DNA of 64,000 nt from Pseudofrankia inefficax (GTDB lineage Bacteria; Actinomycetota; Actinomycetes; Frankiales; Frankiaceae). Below, one piece after another: positions 35,262 to 44,186 of the stretch (position 1 is its first letter; every line of letters begins with the position of its first letter). Where the stretch lies: positions 4,960,001-5,024,000 of the forward strand of contig NC_014666.1 of assembly GCF_000166135.1 (NCBI RefSeq). The letters run 5' to 3'. The notes beneath the pieces are model-generated. The model did no database searches and had not been told where the DNA came from. It was given only the letters and a program-made list of their open reading frames with translations. Made by a program: the position numbers and the translations under genes.

Positions 35262-35330
35262 TGTCACCTCATGCGTCCGTCCCTTCAGCCAACGAGATTC
35301 GGCGCGACCGCCGCATGAGAAAGGGAAGAT

Positions 35331-36596
35331 ATGAATCCATATTCACCAGGGCGACGGAAGAGATATGGAGCGGTCGCGATCGGCATCACCGCGGTGCTGC
35401 TTGGAGTCGCTGCCTGCGGGGGTTCGTCCAAAGCGGGCAGCGGCGGGGCGAACGCCTCCGGCGGGGCGTCGGCCAAGACGACCATCACGGTCGGCGTCTT
35501 AGCCGATGTGACCGGAGCGGCCGCCTCTGGGAACAAGTCCAGCATCGATGGCTTCAAGGCGGGCACGTACTACGCCTCGCGTGAGGGCTACACCATCAAG
35601 TACATCGTCGCTGACACGGCGACGAACCCGGCCACCACGCTGTCCATGGCGCAGAAGCTGGTCACGCAGGATCACGTGATGGCTGTGCTGGCGCATTCGG
35701 GGCTGTTCTTCGCGGCCGCGCCCTATCTTACTGCTCACAACGTCCCGGTGATCGGGTTCGCCGAGGACGGCCGAGAGTGGTTCAGCTCGCCGAACATGTT
35801 CTCGATCACCGGGCCGTCGTTGAACGACGAGGTCACGACGACGCTCGGCCAGGTCGCCAAGAAGGTCGGCGTCACGAGCCTCGGGGTGCTCGCCTACGCG
35901 GGTGCTCCGGGCTCGCAGGCCGCGGCGAACGAGGCCGCCGCATCGGCGAGGGTCGCGGGCATCAAGGTCGGCTACCAGAACGTGCAGCTGCCGATCGGCA
36001 CCACCGACGTCGGCCCGCCCACGCTCGCGATGAAGGCCGCCGGTATCGACGGTTTCCTGGCCGCCGTCGACGCGAACACGGCCTTCGTGCTGCTCAAGTC
36101 ACTGCAGGCTCAGGGCGTGAAGCTCAAGGGCGTGCTACTGCCGACCGGCTATGGCGGTGATCTGGTGCAGGCGGGCCCGGGAGCGTCGCAGATCGCGCAG
36201 GGTGCCTACTTCTCCCTGGGTTACGAGCCGGTGGAGATGCAGACGGCTGCCACCAAGCAGTTCGAAAGCGACCTCAAGGCCGCGGGCGTCACCGGTGAAC
36301 CGACGTTCGCCCAGTACGACGGCTACCTCACCATGGGCCTGCTCGTCCGGACGTTGAAGGCCGCCGGCAGCAGCCCGACGTCGGCGTCGTTGCTGACCGC
36401 GCTGCGGGGCATTCACGACTGGGATGGCCTGGGTCTGTTCGGTCCGGGCAAGACCTACGACATCAACCAGAAGAAGATCACCACGGGCGAATGCCTGTTC
36501 GTGACCAGGTACGAGGGCAATGCGTTCAAGCCCGTCCAGGGCGCGCTCCCCATCTGCGGCACGCTGACAGACCAGAAGATCAAGCCAGCGGGCTGA
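35331..36596 (+). CDS. ABC-type substrate-binding lipoprotein, paralogue A
   Basis: A 421-residue Leu/Ile/Val-type binding protein. A basic N-terminus and hydrophobic core lead to lipobox VAAC with Cys29, then a Gly/Ser/Ala linker. The mature domain starts ITVGVLADVTGAAASGNKSS and ends with HDWDGLGLFGPGKTYDINQKKITTGECLF, shared with the proteins at 46829-48085 and 60123-61388. ATG follows AAAGGGAAG. It is the last gene of the dioxygenase operon, before a strong terminator, and has a TTA codon at 57. No ABC permease or ATPase is near, so it must use a distant one or act as a sensor. Confidence 0.92.
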   Translation: MNPYSPGRRKRYGAVAIGITAVLLGVAACGGSSKAGSGGANASGGASAKTTITVGVLADVTGAAASGNKSSIDGFKAGTYYASREGYTIKYIVADTATNPATTLSMAQKLVTQDHVMAVLAHSGLFFAAAPYLTAHNVPVIGFAEDGREWFSSPNMFSITGPSLNDEVTTTLGQVAKKVGVTSLGVLAYAGAPGSQAAANEAAASARVAGIKVGYQNVQLPIGTTDVGPPTLAMKAAGIDGFLAAVDANTAFVLLKSLQAQGVKLKGVLLPTGYGGDLVQAGPGASQIAQGAYFSLGYEPVEMQTAATKQFESDLKAAGVTGEPTFAQYDGYLTMGLLVRTLKAAGSSPTSASLLTALRGIHDWDGLGLFGPGKTYDINQKKITTGECLFVTRYEGNAFKPVQGALPICGTLTDQKIKPAG

Positions 36597-36620
36597 CACT
36601 CGCCGGAGGTCGATCCGACA

Positions 36621-36656
36621 GCGGCCCGGCCGCCCCGAGAAGGGTGGCCGGGCCGC
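36621..36656. terminator. Strong hairpin terminator
   Basis: A perfect 11-bp stem GCGGCCCGGCC/GGCCGGGCCGC with a 14-base loop lies 25 bp after the lipoprotein stop. It ends the dioxygenase operon and faces the convergent hydrolase. Confidence 0.75.
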
Positions 36657-36821
36657 CGCGGTCCACGGGCCAAGCAGATCGCGCGAGCGACCGTGATCGC
36701 CGCCTCCCGGCAAGAGATTTCGTCGCGCAGCGCGGATGGAGGTCTGTACAGGCATCAGCGTAACCAGTCGGCGGGTGCGTCCAGTCTTGCGACGCACCCG
36801 CCGGCTGTCCGTTCTGGGCAG

Positions 36822-38186
36822 CTAGAGCGGCGCCGATTCAGCTTCTTCCATCTTCAACTGGTCGCCGTCCGCGGGCAGGATCGAGCCAGCTTTGATCGCT
36901 TCGTCGATACTCTGGTTGAAGCGCGTCAGATAGCCTGCACGCGACCCGTAGAGCTCCCCGAGTTCCCCGGCCCCGAACGGCAGTTCGACGCCGATCAGGT
37001 TACGCAGGTAACGCGCGGGGATATAGCGCGCGGTCGGTACGTCAACGTAAGGCGAACGTATTCCGCCCTTGGCGTTGCCAAACTCGTCCGACACGACCGC
37101 GTTTTTCGCGATCTCGATCGGTGCCGCGCGCGGCGGGACCACGCCTTTCGTCACCCAGTTCACGAGGTGGACGAAGGCGGCGTGGTTGAAGGGCGCGGAC
37201 GGAAACTGATTCAGCCGCTCACCGGGCTCCAGGGTGAGGCCGAGCTGAGGAATTCCGTCGACATCGCGCAGACCCCGGGTGGGCAGGTGTGGGCAGGCGG
37301 GGACCTGGTAGGAGCGATACCGGTCGTTCGGTGCGTCGCCGTCCGGCCTCGCGGCCACGGCCCCATCCGGGCCGATGACGCCAAACAGAAAGAGGTCGCC
37401 CTCGGTGAAGGTATGAACCACCGCGGCGTCGCCACCGGCAACTGGCGTCCAGCCCGGTGCGGCCATCGGCAGGAAACCGTCATAGACCGGCTTGCCATCG
37501 GACAGGCGGGCGTTGGGATGGCTGGCCTCGATATAGTTGAGGGTCGCCATGCCCGTCTGCGAGGCGCCGCCCATGATGAGGTGCTCGACCGCGAAGCCGG
37601 GAAGTGGGCCGTCCTCCGAGCCCGCCTTCAGCAGCACGCCGACCTGGGTCATGATCTCGTTCGAGATCGCGTCGATCGCGAACAGGGTGCGTGGCGGGTT
37701 GGCGTCATCGCCCTGCTGCCAGGCCATCAGCGCGGCGAAGCTCTCCTCGCTCGCCGCCGCGGAGGGAACGTGCAGGCTCGCGTATCGGCTCGGATTGGAG
37801 AGTCTGATCGGTCCCTCGACGGCGGCGAGCTGCGAGCCCACCGTGACCCAGGCGTGGCCGTCCGCCAGGATCGTGGGATGGCAGGTCTGCCACAGCCCGA
37901 GTGCCCCCTGCACGTGGACGGGTTCGAGCGCGACCAGGCCGGAGAAATCCGCCACTGTGGCCGGCCGACGGATCAACAATGAGGTGGTATAGGGCTGGCC
38001 GCCGACCGTGCCCGAGACGAAGAACTCCTCTTCGACGAAGTCGTGGTCCCGTAATAGATCGGACAGCGGCGTCTCGGTCAACCCCACCGGAGACTCCGCG
38101 CCGCCGAAAGGCTCGCCGGACTCGGCCGTCACGGGAACTGGTCCCGCCACCTTCACGGCCCCAGACGCATCTTTCGTTGGATTCAT
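36822..38186 (-). CDS. Alpha/beta hydrolase domain protein (Abhydrolase_10-like)
   Basis: A 454-residue paralogue of the hydrolase at 8746-10107. The nucleophile is Ser209 in IMGGASQTGMATL, where the usual first Gly-His is Gly-Ala; VEEEFFVSGTVGGQPYTTSLLIRRP and SPYVDVPTARYIPARYL match the paralogue. I chose the second of two close ATG codons, since GAAGGG is then six bases upstream. It stands as a single minus-strand gene between two convergent or divergent units. A regulator of another TetR type follows 66 bp away on the same strand upstream. Substrate unknown. Confidence 0.8.
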   Translation of the reverse strand: MNPTKDASGAVKVAGPVPVTAESGEPFGGAESPVGLTETPLSDLLRDHDFVEEEFFVSGTVGGQPYTTSLLIRRPATVADFSGLVALEPVHVQGALGLWQTCHPTILADGHAWVTVGSQLAAVEGPIRLSNPSRYASLHVPSAAASEESFAALMAWQQGDDANPPRTLFAIDAISNEIMTQVGVLLKAGSEDGPLPGFAVEHLIMGGASQTGMATLNYIEASHPNARLSDGKPVYDGFLPMAAPGWTPVAGGDAAVVHTFTEGDLFLFGVIGPDGAVAARPDGDAPNDRYRSYQVPACPHLPTRGLRDVDGIPQLGLTLEPGERLNQFPSAPFNHAAFVHLVNWVTKGVVPPRAAPIEIAKNAVVSDEFGNAKGGIRSPYVDVPTARYIPARYLRNLIGVELPFGAGELGELYGSRAGYLTRFNQSIDEAIKAGSILPADGDQLKMEEAESAPL

Positions 38187-38252
38187 CCTCATCCCTTCTG
38201 ACTTCCCACGCCTGTTGTCAGGCGGGCTCGGTATCGCGGACAGTCGGCGCCG

Positions 38253-38912
38253 TCACGCGGCACGGTCAGGTATCCGCAGCGCCTGCAGTGACAGTCGGGC
38301 GAGCTGCTCGACGGCGACGTCGAGGTCGCAGGTAATGGCCCCGTCGACCAGCCATCGATCGGCGAACCGCTCCACCATGCCGATGAGCGCGAACACGATG
38401 ACCTGCGGGCTGACTCTGGTCTCGATCAGGCCGCGCACCTGCAGCTGGCGGATCGCCTCGACGTGCCGCACAACGTCAGGGCGCCACGGATCGCGCCACA
38501 GCCCGCAGAGCTGGTCGTTCTTGGGCCCGGTCTCGCGGATCACACCGAGAATCCGGGCCCCGTCCTGATAGGACCTCAGGTACCGGCGAATACTCGCGCG
38601 CATCCGGTCGGGCAGGTCCTCCAGCGGGTCGGAGTCGAAAGCGACGCCATCCAACGGGGTGCCGAGGCGATCGACCGCAGCCTCGGCGACCTCCAGGAAA
38701 ACGGTCTCCTTGGAGTCGAAGTAACGATAGAACCCGCCGTGCGCCAGGCCTCCGAGATGCGCGATGTCAGTGACGCGGGAACGCCTGAAGCCGTCGCGCT
38801 CGAAGATGATGCGAGCGGCCCTCAGCAGCCGCGTCCGCGTCCGCTGGCGCTCCGCCGACTGCGCGGCGTCCACGCCGCCAGGACCTGGGGGCAGGTCCAC
38901 TGCCATCGCCAT
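38253..38912 (-). CDS. TetR-family transcriptional regulator
   Basis: A 219-residue TetR protein with helix-turn-helix at about 22-68 (FERDGFRRSRVTDIAHLGGLAHGGFYRYFDSKETVF). It is not closely related to the TetR pair at 13999 and 21852. Two start codons six bases apart are possible; GGAAGGA favours the first. It is immediately upstream of the Abhydrolase_10-like gene on the same strand and probably regulates it and itself. Perfect short palindromes at 39055-39068 and 39083-39094 in its upstream region are candidate operators. Confidence 0.87.
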   Translation of the reverse strand: MAMAVDLPPGPGGVDAAQSAERQRTRTRLLRAARIIFERDGFRRSRVTDIAHLGGLAHGGFYRYFDSKETVFLEVAEAAVDRLGTPLDGVAFDSDPLEDLPDRMRASIRRYLRSYQDGARILGVIRETGPKNDQLCGLWRDPWRPDVVRHVEAIRQLQVRGLIETRVSPQVIVFALIGMVERFADRWLVDGAITCDLDVAVEQLARLSLQALRIPDRAA

Positions 38913-39054
38913 CCCTCTTTGTTCCTTCCAGGTACCAGGCGACCCTGATGATCTTTCCGCACCCCGGACCGCCGCTGGCGCGGCTGGGCCAGCCGTGGTG
39001 GCGCCCCGACGACGGCCGCAGCCGTCCCTGGCGACGATCAGGCGGATGACGTGA

Positions 39055-39068
39055 GGTTCGCGCGAACC
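39055..39068. promoter_or_regulatory. Perfect 14-base palindrome, candidate TetR operator
   Basis: GGTTCGCGCGAACC is self-complementary and lies about 140 bp before the TetR start. Another palindrome, GGATCATGATCC, is 14 bases further right. Their function is inferred from position only. Confidence 0.35.
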
Positions 39069-39201
39069 ATCGGTGGACCGACGGATCATGATCCCCAGAG
39101 GGCCCACTGGAGATCATGCTTTTCTTCTTCATGCGTGGAGGCAGGCCGGCCACGGTTCCGGGCCGGCGGCAAACAATGGCCCTGGGGCCCGGCACGCCTT
39201 C

Positions 39202-39221
39202 TGTTAAACGAGAGTTCAGCA
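39202..39221. promoter_or_regulatory. Operator-like palindrome, site 10
   Basis: Halves TGTTAAAC and GTTCAGCA flank GAGA, both of them strong matches to the family. It lies 302 bp before mhpD and is the only site I see for the mhpD-led operon. Confidence 0.6.
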
Positions 39222-39522
39222 CGGAGGGTGTGCCAGCGTCAATGGGCAGGTCGTGCGGGACTCCCACGCCATCGCGGCCGCGCCGGGACGATCTTCACCG
39301 GGTGCCGGCCTCGGCGAGCACCGGCGACGAGAGGGTTCGCCAGGTTCGTCTCGGGGTGCACGCCCACGACGCCGAGGTGCGGCCCGTCGTTCCGTCAGGT
39401 GGAACAACGCATGGCCCCCGCCGCGGACCGCGCCTATACCAGTCACGCCAGGCTTCCGCCTCGCATGCGGCCACCGGCTTGGACCTCCCGGTGCTCGCAG
39501 AACCGCGACAGACGGGCCCGCG

Positions 39523-40350
39523 ATGACCACCTCCCCCACCGTCGACGAGTCCGTGATCAGCGCCGCGGCCAGCCGGCTGGCCGTGGCCGAGCGCACCGGC
39601 GTGCCGTGTGGCCCGGTCCGAGACCTGCTCGCACCGACGGACGTCGCCGCCGCCTACGCCGTCCAGCGGGTGAACGTCGAGCGCGGCGCGGCCGCCGGAC
39701 GCCGGATCGTGGGCCGCAAGACCGGGCTGACCTCGAAGGCGGTGCAGCGCCAGCTCGGCGTCGGCCAGCCGGACTTCGGCGCCCTGTTCGCCGACATGTG
39801 CGTGGCCGACGGCGACGAGATCCCGGCCGGCCGGCTGCTGCAGCCCAAGGTCGAGGCCGAGGTCGCGCTGGTGCTCGGGGCCGACCTGCCCGACCCCCGC
39901 GTCACCGTCGTCGACGTCCTGCGCGCCGTCGAGTTCGCGCTGCCGGCGCTGGAGATCGTCGACAGCCGGGTCGCGGGCTGGGACATCACGATCGTGGACA
40001 CGATCGCCGACAACGCCTCCTGCGGCCTGTTCGTCCTCGGCGCGACTCCGGCACCGCTCGACCGGGTGGACCTGCGAGCGGTCGAGATGCGGCTGCTGAA
40101 GGGCGAGCACCTGGTCTCCCGCGGCACGGGCTCCGACTGTCTCGGCGGTCCGCTCAATGCGGCGGTCTGGCTCGCCGCCACCCTCGCGGCGGCCGGAGAC
40201 CCGTTGCGGGCGGGCGACGTCGTGTTGACCGGAGCACTCGGCCCAATGATCGCGGCCGGGCCCGGCGACGCCTTCGAGACCGAGATCAGCGGACTGGGCT
40301 CGGTGCGGACCCGATTCGCCTCCGAGGCAGCGGAAGGAGAGCAGCGGTGA
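39523..40350 (+). CDS. mhpD: 2-Keto-4-pentenoate hydratase
   Basis: A 275-residue hydratase of the fumarylacetoacetate-hydrolase-like MhpD family: [29 protein letters not shown] (about 62-90), [11 protein letters not shown] with metal-binding Glu residues, and [15 protein letters not shown]. It adds water to 2-hydroxypenta-2,4-dienoate, giving 4-hydroxy-2-oxovalerate. It is the first gene of the lower meta-cleavage block and its stop overlaps mhpF by four bases. The ATG lacks a strong ribosome site. Order mhpD-mhpF-mhpE matches the classical lower pathway. Confidence 0.92.
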   Translation: MTTSPTVDESVISAAASRLAVAERTGVPCGPVRDLLAPTDVAAAYAVQRVNVERGAAAGRRIVGRKTGLTSKAVQRQLGVGQPDFGALFADMCVADGDEIPAGRLLQPKVEAEVALVLGADLPDPRVTVVDVLRAVEFALPALEIVDSRVAGWDITIVDTIADNASCGLFVLGATPAPLDRVDLRAVEMRLLKGEHLVSRGTGSDCLGGPLNAAVWLAATLAAAGDPLRAGDVVLTGALGPMIAAGPGDAFETEISGLGSVRTRFASEAAEGEQR

Positions 40351-41291
40351 GCACGGTCAAGGTGGCCGTCATCGGGTCGGGCAACATCGGGACCGACCTG
40401 ATGATCAAAGTTCTCCGGCTGTCGGAACGCCTGGAGATCACCGCGATGGTCGGCATCGACCCGGACTCCGACGGCCTCGCCCGAGCCCGCCGCCTGAAGG
40501 TCTCGACGACGCACGAGGGCATCCACGGCCTGGCGCGGATGGACGAGTTCGCCGACCTGGAGATCGTCTTCGATGCCACCTCGGCGGGTGCGCACCGGCG
40601 CAACAACGAGGTCCTGCAGGCCCACGGCAAGCACGTCGTCGACCTCACCCCGGCGGCGATCGGCCCCTATGTCGTCCCGTCGGTGAACCTCGACGCCCAC
40701 CTGGACGCGCCGAACGTCAACATGGTGACCTGCGGCGGCCAGGCGACGATCCCGATCGTCGCGGCGGTCAACGCCACCAGCCCGGTCCACTATGGCGAGA
40801 TCGTCGCCTCGATCGCGTCGAGGTCGGCCGGACCCGGCACCCGAGCCAACATCGACGAGTTCACCGAGACGACGTCGGCGGCGATCGAGAAGGTCGGCGG
40901 TGCGTCCCGCGGTAAGGCGATCATCGTCCTGAACCCGGCCGAGCCTCCACTGATCATGCGCGACACCGTCTACTGCGTCGTCGGTGACTGTGACGACGCC
41001 GCCGTCACCAGGTCCGTCGAGGACATGGTCGCCCGGGTGCAGGCCTACGTTCCCGGCTACGGGCTCAAGCAGAAGGTCCAGTTCGAACGGGTCGCTGACG
41101 ACGACCCCGTCCGGACGCTCGCGCCGGCCGGCACCGGCACGGTGACCAAGGTGTCGGTGTTCCTCGAGGTCGAGGGCGCCGCCCACTACCTGCCGGCTTA
41201 CGCCGGCAACCTGGACATCATGACCTCGGCCGCGCTGCGCACCGCGGAACGGATCGCTGAGCGGGCCACGACAGGGATACGCGCCCGATGA
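40347..41291 (+). CDS. mhpF: Acetaldehyde dehydrogenase (acylating)
   Basis: A 314-residue CoA-acylating aldehyde dehydrogenase. The NAD loop GSGNIGTD is at 10-17 and the catalytic Cys129 lies in [12 protein letters not shown]-terminal [27 protein letters not shown] is typical. It turns acetaldehyde (or propanal) plus CoA and NAD+ into acyl-CoA, receiving the aldehyde by channelling from its aldolase partner. GTG start, GTGA overlap with mhpD, preceded by AAGGAGA; its stop overlaps mhpE (ATGA). Confidence 0.94.
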   Translation: MSTVKVAVIGSGNIGTDLMIKVLRLSERLEITAMVGIDPDSDGLARARRLKVSTTHEGIHGLARMDEFADLEIVFDATSAGAHRRNNEVLQAHGKHVVDLTPAAIGPYVVPSVNLDAHLDAPNVNMVTCGGQATIPIVAAVNATSPVHYGEIVASIASRSAGPGTRANIDEFTETTSAAIEKVGGASRGKAIIVLNPAEPPLIMRDTVYCVVGDCDDAAVTRSVEDMVARVQAYVPGYGLKQKVQFERVADDDPVRTLAPAGTGTVTKVSVFLEVEGAAHYLPAYAGNLDIMTSAALRTAERIAERATTGIRAR

Positions 41292-42430
41292 ACGCCGAGA
41301 ACGCCGGCGCGGCCGAGGCCACGACGAACGCGCCTGGGACAGCGGCCCCGATCGCACCCTGCGGACCGGAAACAGGCGCCAGTGTCGCCGACGTCCCCGT
41401 GACCGCACCGCTCTACATCCAGGACGTGACCCTGCGGGACGGCATGCACGCCATCCGGCATCGCTACACCGTCGCGCAGGCCGCCACGATCGCCCGGCTC
41501 CTCGACGAGGCCGGGGTGTCCGCCATCGAGGTCGCGCACGGCGACGGCCTCGCCGGCTCGTCGGTCAACTACGGCGTCGGCGCGCATACCGACTGGGAGT
41601 GGATCGAGGCCGTCGTCGGGTCGATGTCCCGCGCCATCCCCACCACTTTGCTGCTGCCGGGCATCGGCACCCTGCACGACCTGCGGCGCGCCCACGAACT
41701 GGGCATCCGTTCGGTCCGGATCGCCACCCACTGCACCGAGGCCGACATCTCCGCGCAGCACATCACGGCCGCCCGCGAGCTGGGCCTGGACGTCGCCGGG
41801 TTCCTGATGATGTCCCACCTGGCCCCACCGGCCGAACTCGCCCGGCAGGCGAAGCTCATGGAGTCCTACGGCGCGCACTGCGTCTACGTCACCGACTCCG
41901 GCGGACGCCTGAGCATGGACGACGTCCGGGCTCGCTTCCGCGCCTATCGCGACCTGCTCGACCCGGCGACGGAGCTGGGCATCCACGCCCACCACAACCT
42001 GGGCCTCGGCGTCGCGAACTCGGTCGTCGCGGCCGAGTCCGGCGCCATCCGGATCGACGCGTCTCTCGCCGGCCAGGGCGCGGGCGCCGGCAACTGCCCG
42101 CTGGAGGCGTTCATCGCCGTCGCGGACGTGATGGGCTGGAAGCACGGCTGCGACCTGTTCGGCCTGATGGACGGCGCCGACGACGTCGTCCGCCCGCTGC
42201 AGGACCGGGCCGTCCGCGTCGACCGGGAGACCCTCACCCTCGGCTACGCCGGCGTCTATTCGTCGTTCCTGCGGCACGCAGAAACCGCCGCCCGCCGCTA
42301 CGGCCTGGACACCCGGTCGATCCTCGTCGAGGTCGGCCGACGCGGCATGGTCGGCGGCCAGGAAGACATGATCACCGACGTCGCCCTCGACCTCGTCGCC
42401 GCACGCCCGCCGCAAGCACCGAGAGGCTGA
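41288..42430 (+). CDS. mhpE: 4-Hydroxy-2-oxovalerate aldolase with N-terminal extension
   Basis: A 380-residue DRE-TIM-type class II aldolase. [11 protein letters not shown] (48-58) supplies Arg50, metal ligand Asp51 and His54, and HAHHN (233-237) gives the other metal ligands. It splits 4-hydroxy-2-oxovalerate into pyruvate and acetaldehyde in complex with MhpF. About 40 Ala/Thr/Pro-rich residues precede the usual start of the fold ([12 protein letters not shown]). A GTG at 41399 could give the normal length but has no ribosome site, whereas the ATG overlaps the mhpF stop, so the extension is probably translated. Confidence 0.93.
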   Translation: MNAENAGAAEATTNAPGTAAPIAPCGPETGASVADVPVTAPLYIQDVTLRDGMHAIRHRYTVAQAATIARLLDEAGVSAIEVAHGDGLAGSSVNYGVGAHTDWEWIEAVVGSMSRAIPTTLLLPGIGTLHDLRRAHELGIRSVRIATHCTEADISAQHITAARELGLDVAGFLMMSHLAPPAELARQAKLMESYGAHCVYVTDSGGRLSMDDVRARFRAYRDLLDPATELGIHAHHNLGLGVANSVVAAESGAIRIDASLAGQGAGAGNCPLEAFIAVADVMGWKHGCDLFGLMDGADDVVRPLQDRAVRVDRETLTLGYAGVYSSFLRHAETAARRYGLDTRSILVEVGRRGMVGGQEDMITDVALDLVAARPPQAPRG

Positions 42431-42435
42431 CCGTC

Positions 42436-44106
42436 ATGACCACGAAGACCGACCTTGGTCCGACACCGCGGAACCGCTCTCGGCGTGACCGGCTCGTCGA
42501 CAGGGGGCTGCGGCGCCTCCTGGGACTGCCGCGCGCGACATCGGACTACACAGTGACCCACGCTGTGCGAATTCCCATGCGAGACGGCGTCGAGCTGGTC
42601 GCTGACCACTACGCGCCGAAGGGGACACCAGTAGGAACGCTGTTGGTGCGCGGGCCCTATGGCCGCGGGTTTCCCTCCTCGGCGCTCAGCGGGCGGATCT
42701 ACGCCGAGCGCGGCTACCACGTGCTCCTGCAGAGCTGCCGGGGCACATTCGGCTCCGGCGGGCGTTTCGACCCCATGGTCCAGGAGATCGACGACGGCGC
42801 GGACACGGTCGGCTGGCTCCGCACGCAGCCGTGGTTCACCGGACGGTTCGCGACCGTCGGCCAGTCGTACGTGGGGTTCACCCAGTGGGCGCTGCTCATG
42901 GACCCACCACCGGAGCTGGCCGCCGCGGTCATCGACGTGGCCCCGCACGACTTCAGCCTGGCCGCCTATGGCACGGGCGCCTTCGCGCTTCATGACTTCC
43001 TCACGTGGAGCGACGTCGTGGCCCACCAGGAGGAGACCAGTCTGCTGTCCATGCTGCTGCACGGCCGCCGCGCCCAGAAACGGATGGCAGCAGCACTGGG
43101 CGAGCTGCCCCTGTGCCAGGCAAGCGACGGGATCCTCGAAGGCCGGGCGCCGTGGTACGAGCAATGGCTGTCACGGCCGGATATCAGCGACCCGTACTGG
43201 CAACGCATGCGGCTGGGCGACGCCCTCGAACGCTGCCCGGTCCCGGTTCTCCTGCACGGCGGCTGGCAGGACCTGTTCCTGGAACAGACCCTGCACCAGT
43301 ACGAGGTCCTTCACAGCCGGGGCATCGACGTCGCCCTCACCGTCGGCCCATGGACCCACCTCAGTTCCGCCAAAGCCACCAAGATGATCGCCGCGGACAG
43401 CCTGGAATGGCTCGGCGAACACCTCGCCGGCACCCGAAAGCGGACCCGAGACGCACCCGTCCGCATCTTCACCACCGGCGCGGAGACCTGGCGTGATCTC
43501 CCCGCATGGCCACCCCCGACGACCGACGTGGCCCTCTACCTAGACTCCGACCGGGCGCTGGTCGACAGCCCACCAGACAAGGAGACCGCACCGTCCAGGT
43601 TTACCTACGACCCGAAGGACCCCACCCCGACGATCGGTGGTCGGATCATGGCGCGGGACGCCGGGTATCGCGACGACACCGGGTTGGCGGACCGGACCGA
43701 CATCCTGACGTTCACGGGTCCGCCACTGACCGATGACCTCGAGGTACTCGGCACGCCCCGGGTCGAGCTGGCGCACAGCACCGACAACCCGCACGCCGAC
43801 GTGTTCGTCCGGCTGTCCGAGGTCGACCCGAAGGGCCGGTCGCACAACATCAGCGACGGCTACCTGCGCCTCGACCCGGCCAGTCCGGCGACCACCGTGA
43901 ACCTGGCGCTGGACGCCACGGCGCACCGCTTCCGCGCCGGCAACCGGATCAGGTTGACGATCGGGGGAGGCTCACACCCGCGCTTCAACCGCAATCCAGG
44001 GACCGGCGAACCTCCCGCGACCGCGACCCGCCTCGCTACTTCGACACACACCATCGCGCACGACGCGGAACGCAGGTCCGTGCTGTATCTGCCGACGTCG
44101 GCCTGA
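42436..44106 (+). CDS. CocE/NonD-family hydrolase
   Basis: A 556-residue S15-type esterase: AVRIPMRDGVELVADHYAP (43-61), nucleophile Ser144 in TVGQSYVGFTQW and a C-terminal domain with AGNRIRLTIGGGSHPRFNRNPGTG. The first 35 residues are basic and not a signal peptide. It starts six bases after mhpE, so an esterase is transcribed with the lower meta-cleavage pathway. It is most like the paralogue at 27763-29391, which lies next to mhpB. This pairing of a CocE gene with ring-fission genes twice over suggests the physiological substrate is an aryl ester. Confidence 0.9.
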   Translation: MTTKTDLGPTPRNRSRRDRLVDRGLRRLLGLPRATSDYTVTHAVRIPMRDGVELVADHYAPKGTPVGTLLVRGPYGRGFPSSALSGRIYAERGYHVLLQSCRGTFGSGGRFDPMVQEIDDGADTVGWLRTQPWFTGRFATVGQSYVGFTQWALLMDPPPELAAAVIDVAPHDFSLAAYGTGAFALHDFLTWSDVVAHQEETSLLSMLLHGRRAQKRMAAALGELPLCQASDGILEGRAPWYEQWLSRPDISDPYWQRMRLGDALERCPVPVLLHGGWQDLFLEQTLHQYEVLHSRGIDVALTVGPWTHLSSAKATKMIAADSLEWLGEHLAGTRKRTRDAPVRIFTTGAETWRDLPAWPPPTTDVALYLDSDRALVDSPPDKETAPSRFTYDPKDPTPTIGGRIMARDAGYRDDTGLADRTDILTFTGPPLTDDLEVLGTPRVELAHSTDNPHADVFVRLSEVDPKGRSHNISDGYLRLDPASPATTVNLALDATAHRFRAGNRIRLTIGGGSHPRFNRNPGTGEPPATATRLATSTHTIAHDAERRSVLYLPTSA

Positions 44107-44186
44107 GCCGATGTCTCGCCGCCGGGCGGGCCTCCCAATCCCGCACGGGTCGCTCTTCGTCGCCACGGCGGCTCGGGAGGATCGCG

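Larger units (their letters stand above)
38913..39522. other. Long divergent intergenic region before mhpDFE
   Basis: A 610-bp stretch between the TetR gene and mhpD. It contains two short perfect palindromes (39055-39068; 39083-39094) near the TetR side and an operator-like site at 39202-39221. The frame of mhpD stays open back to about 39253 but the added residues are Arg/Pro/Gly-rich with no similarity I recognise, so I treat it as noncoding leader. Confidence 0.5.

Noticed and set aside
39253-39522. Upstream extension of mhpD by 90 codons
   Set aside because: The extra residues are low-complexity and unlike any hydratase; family length is already met from the later ATG.
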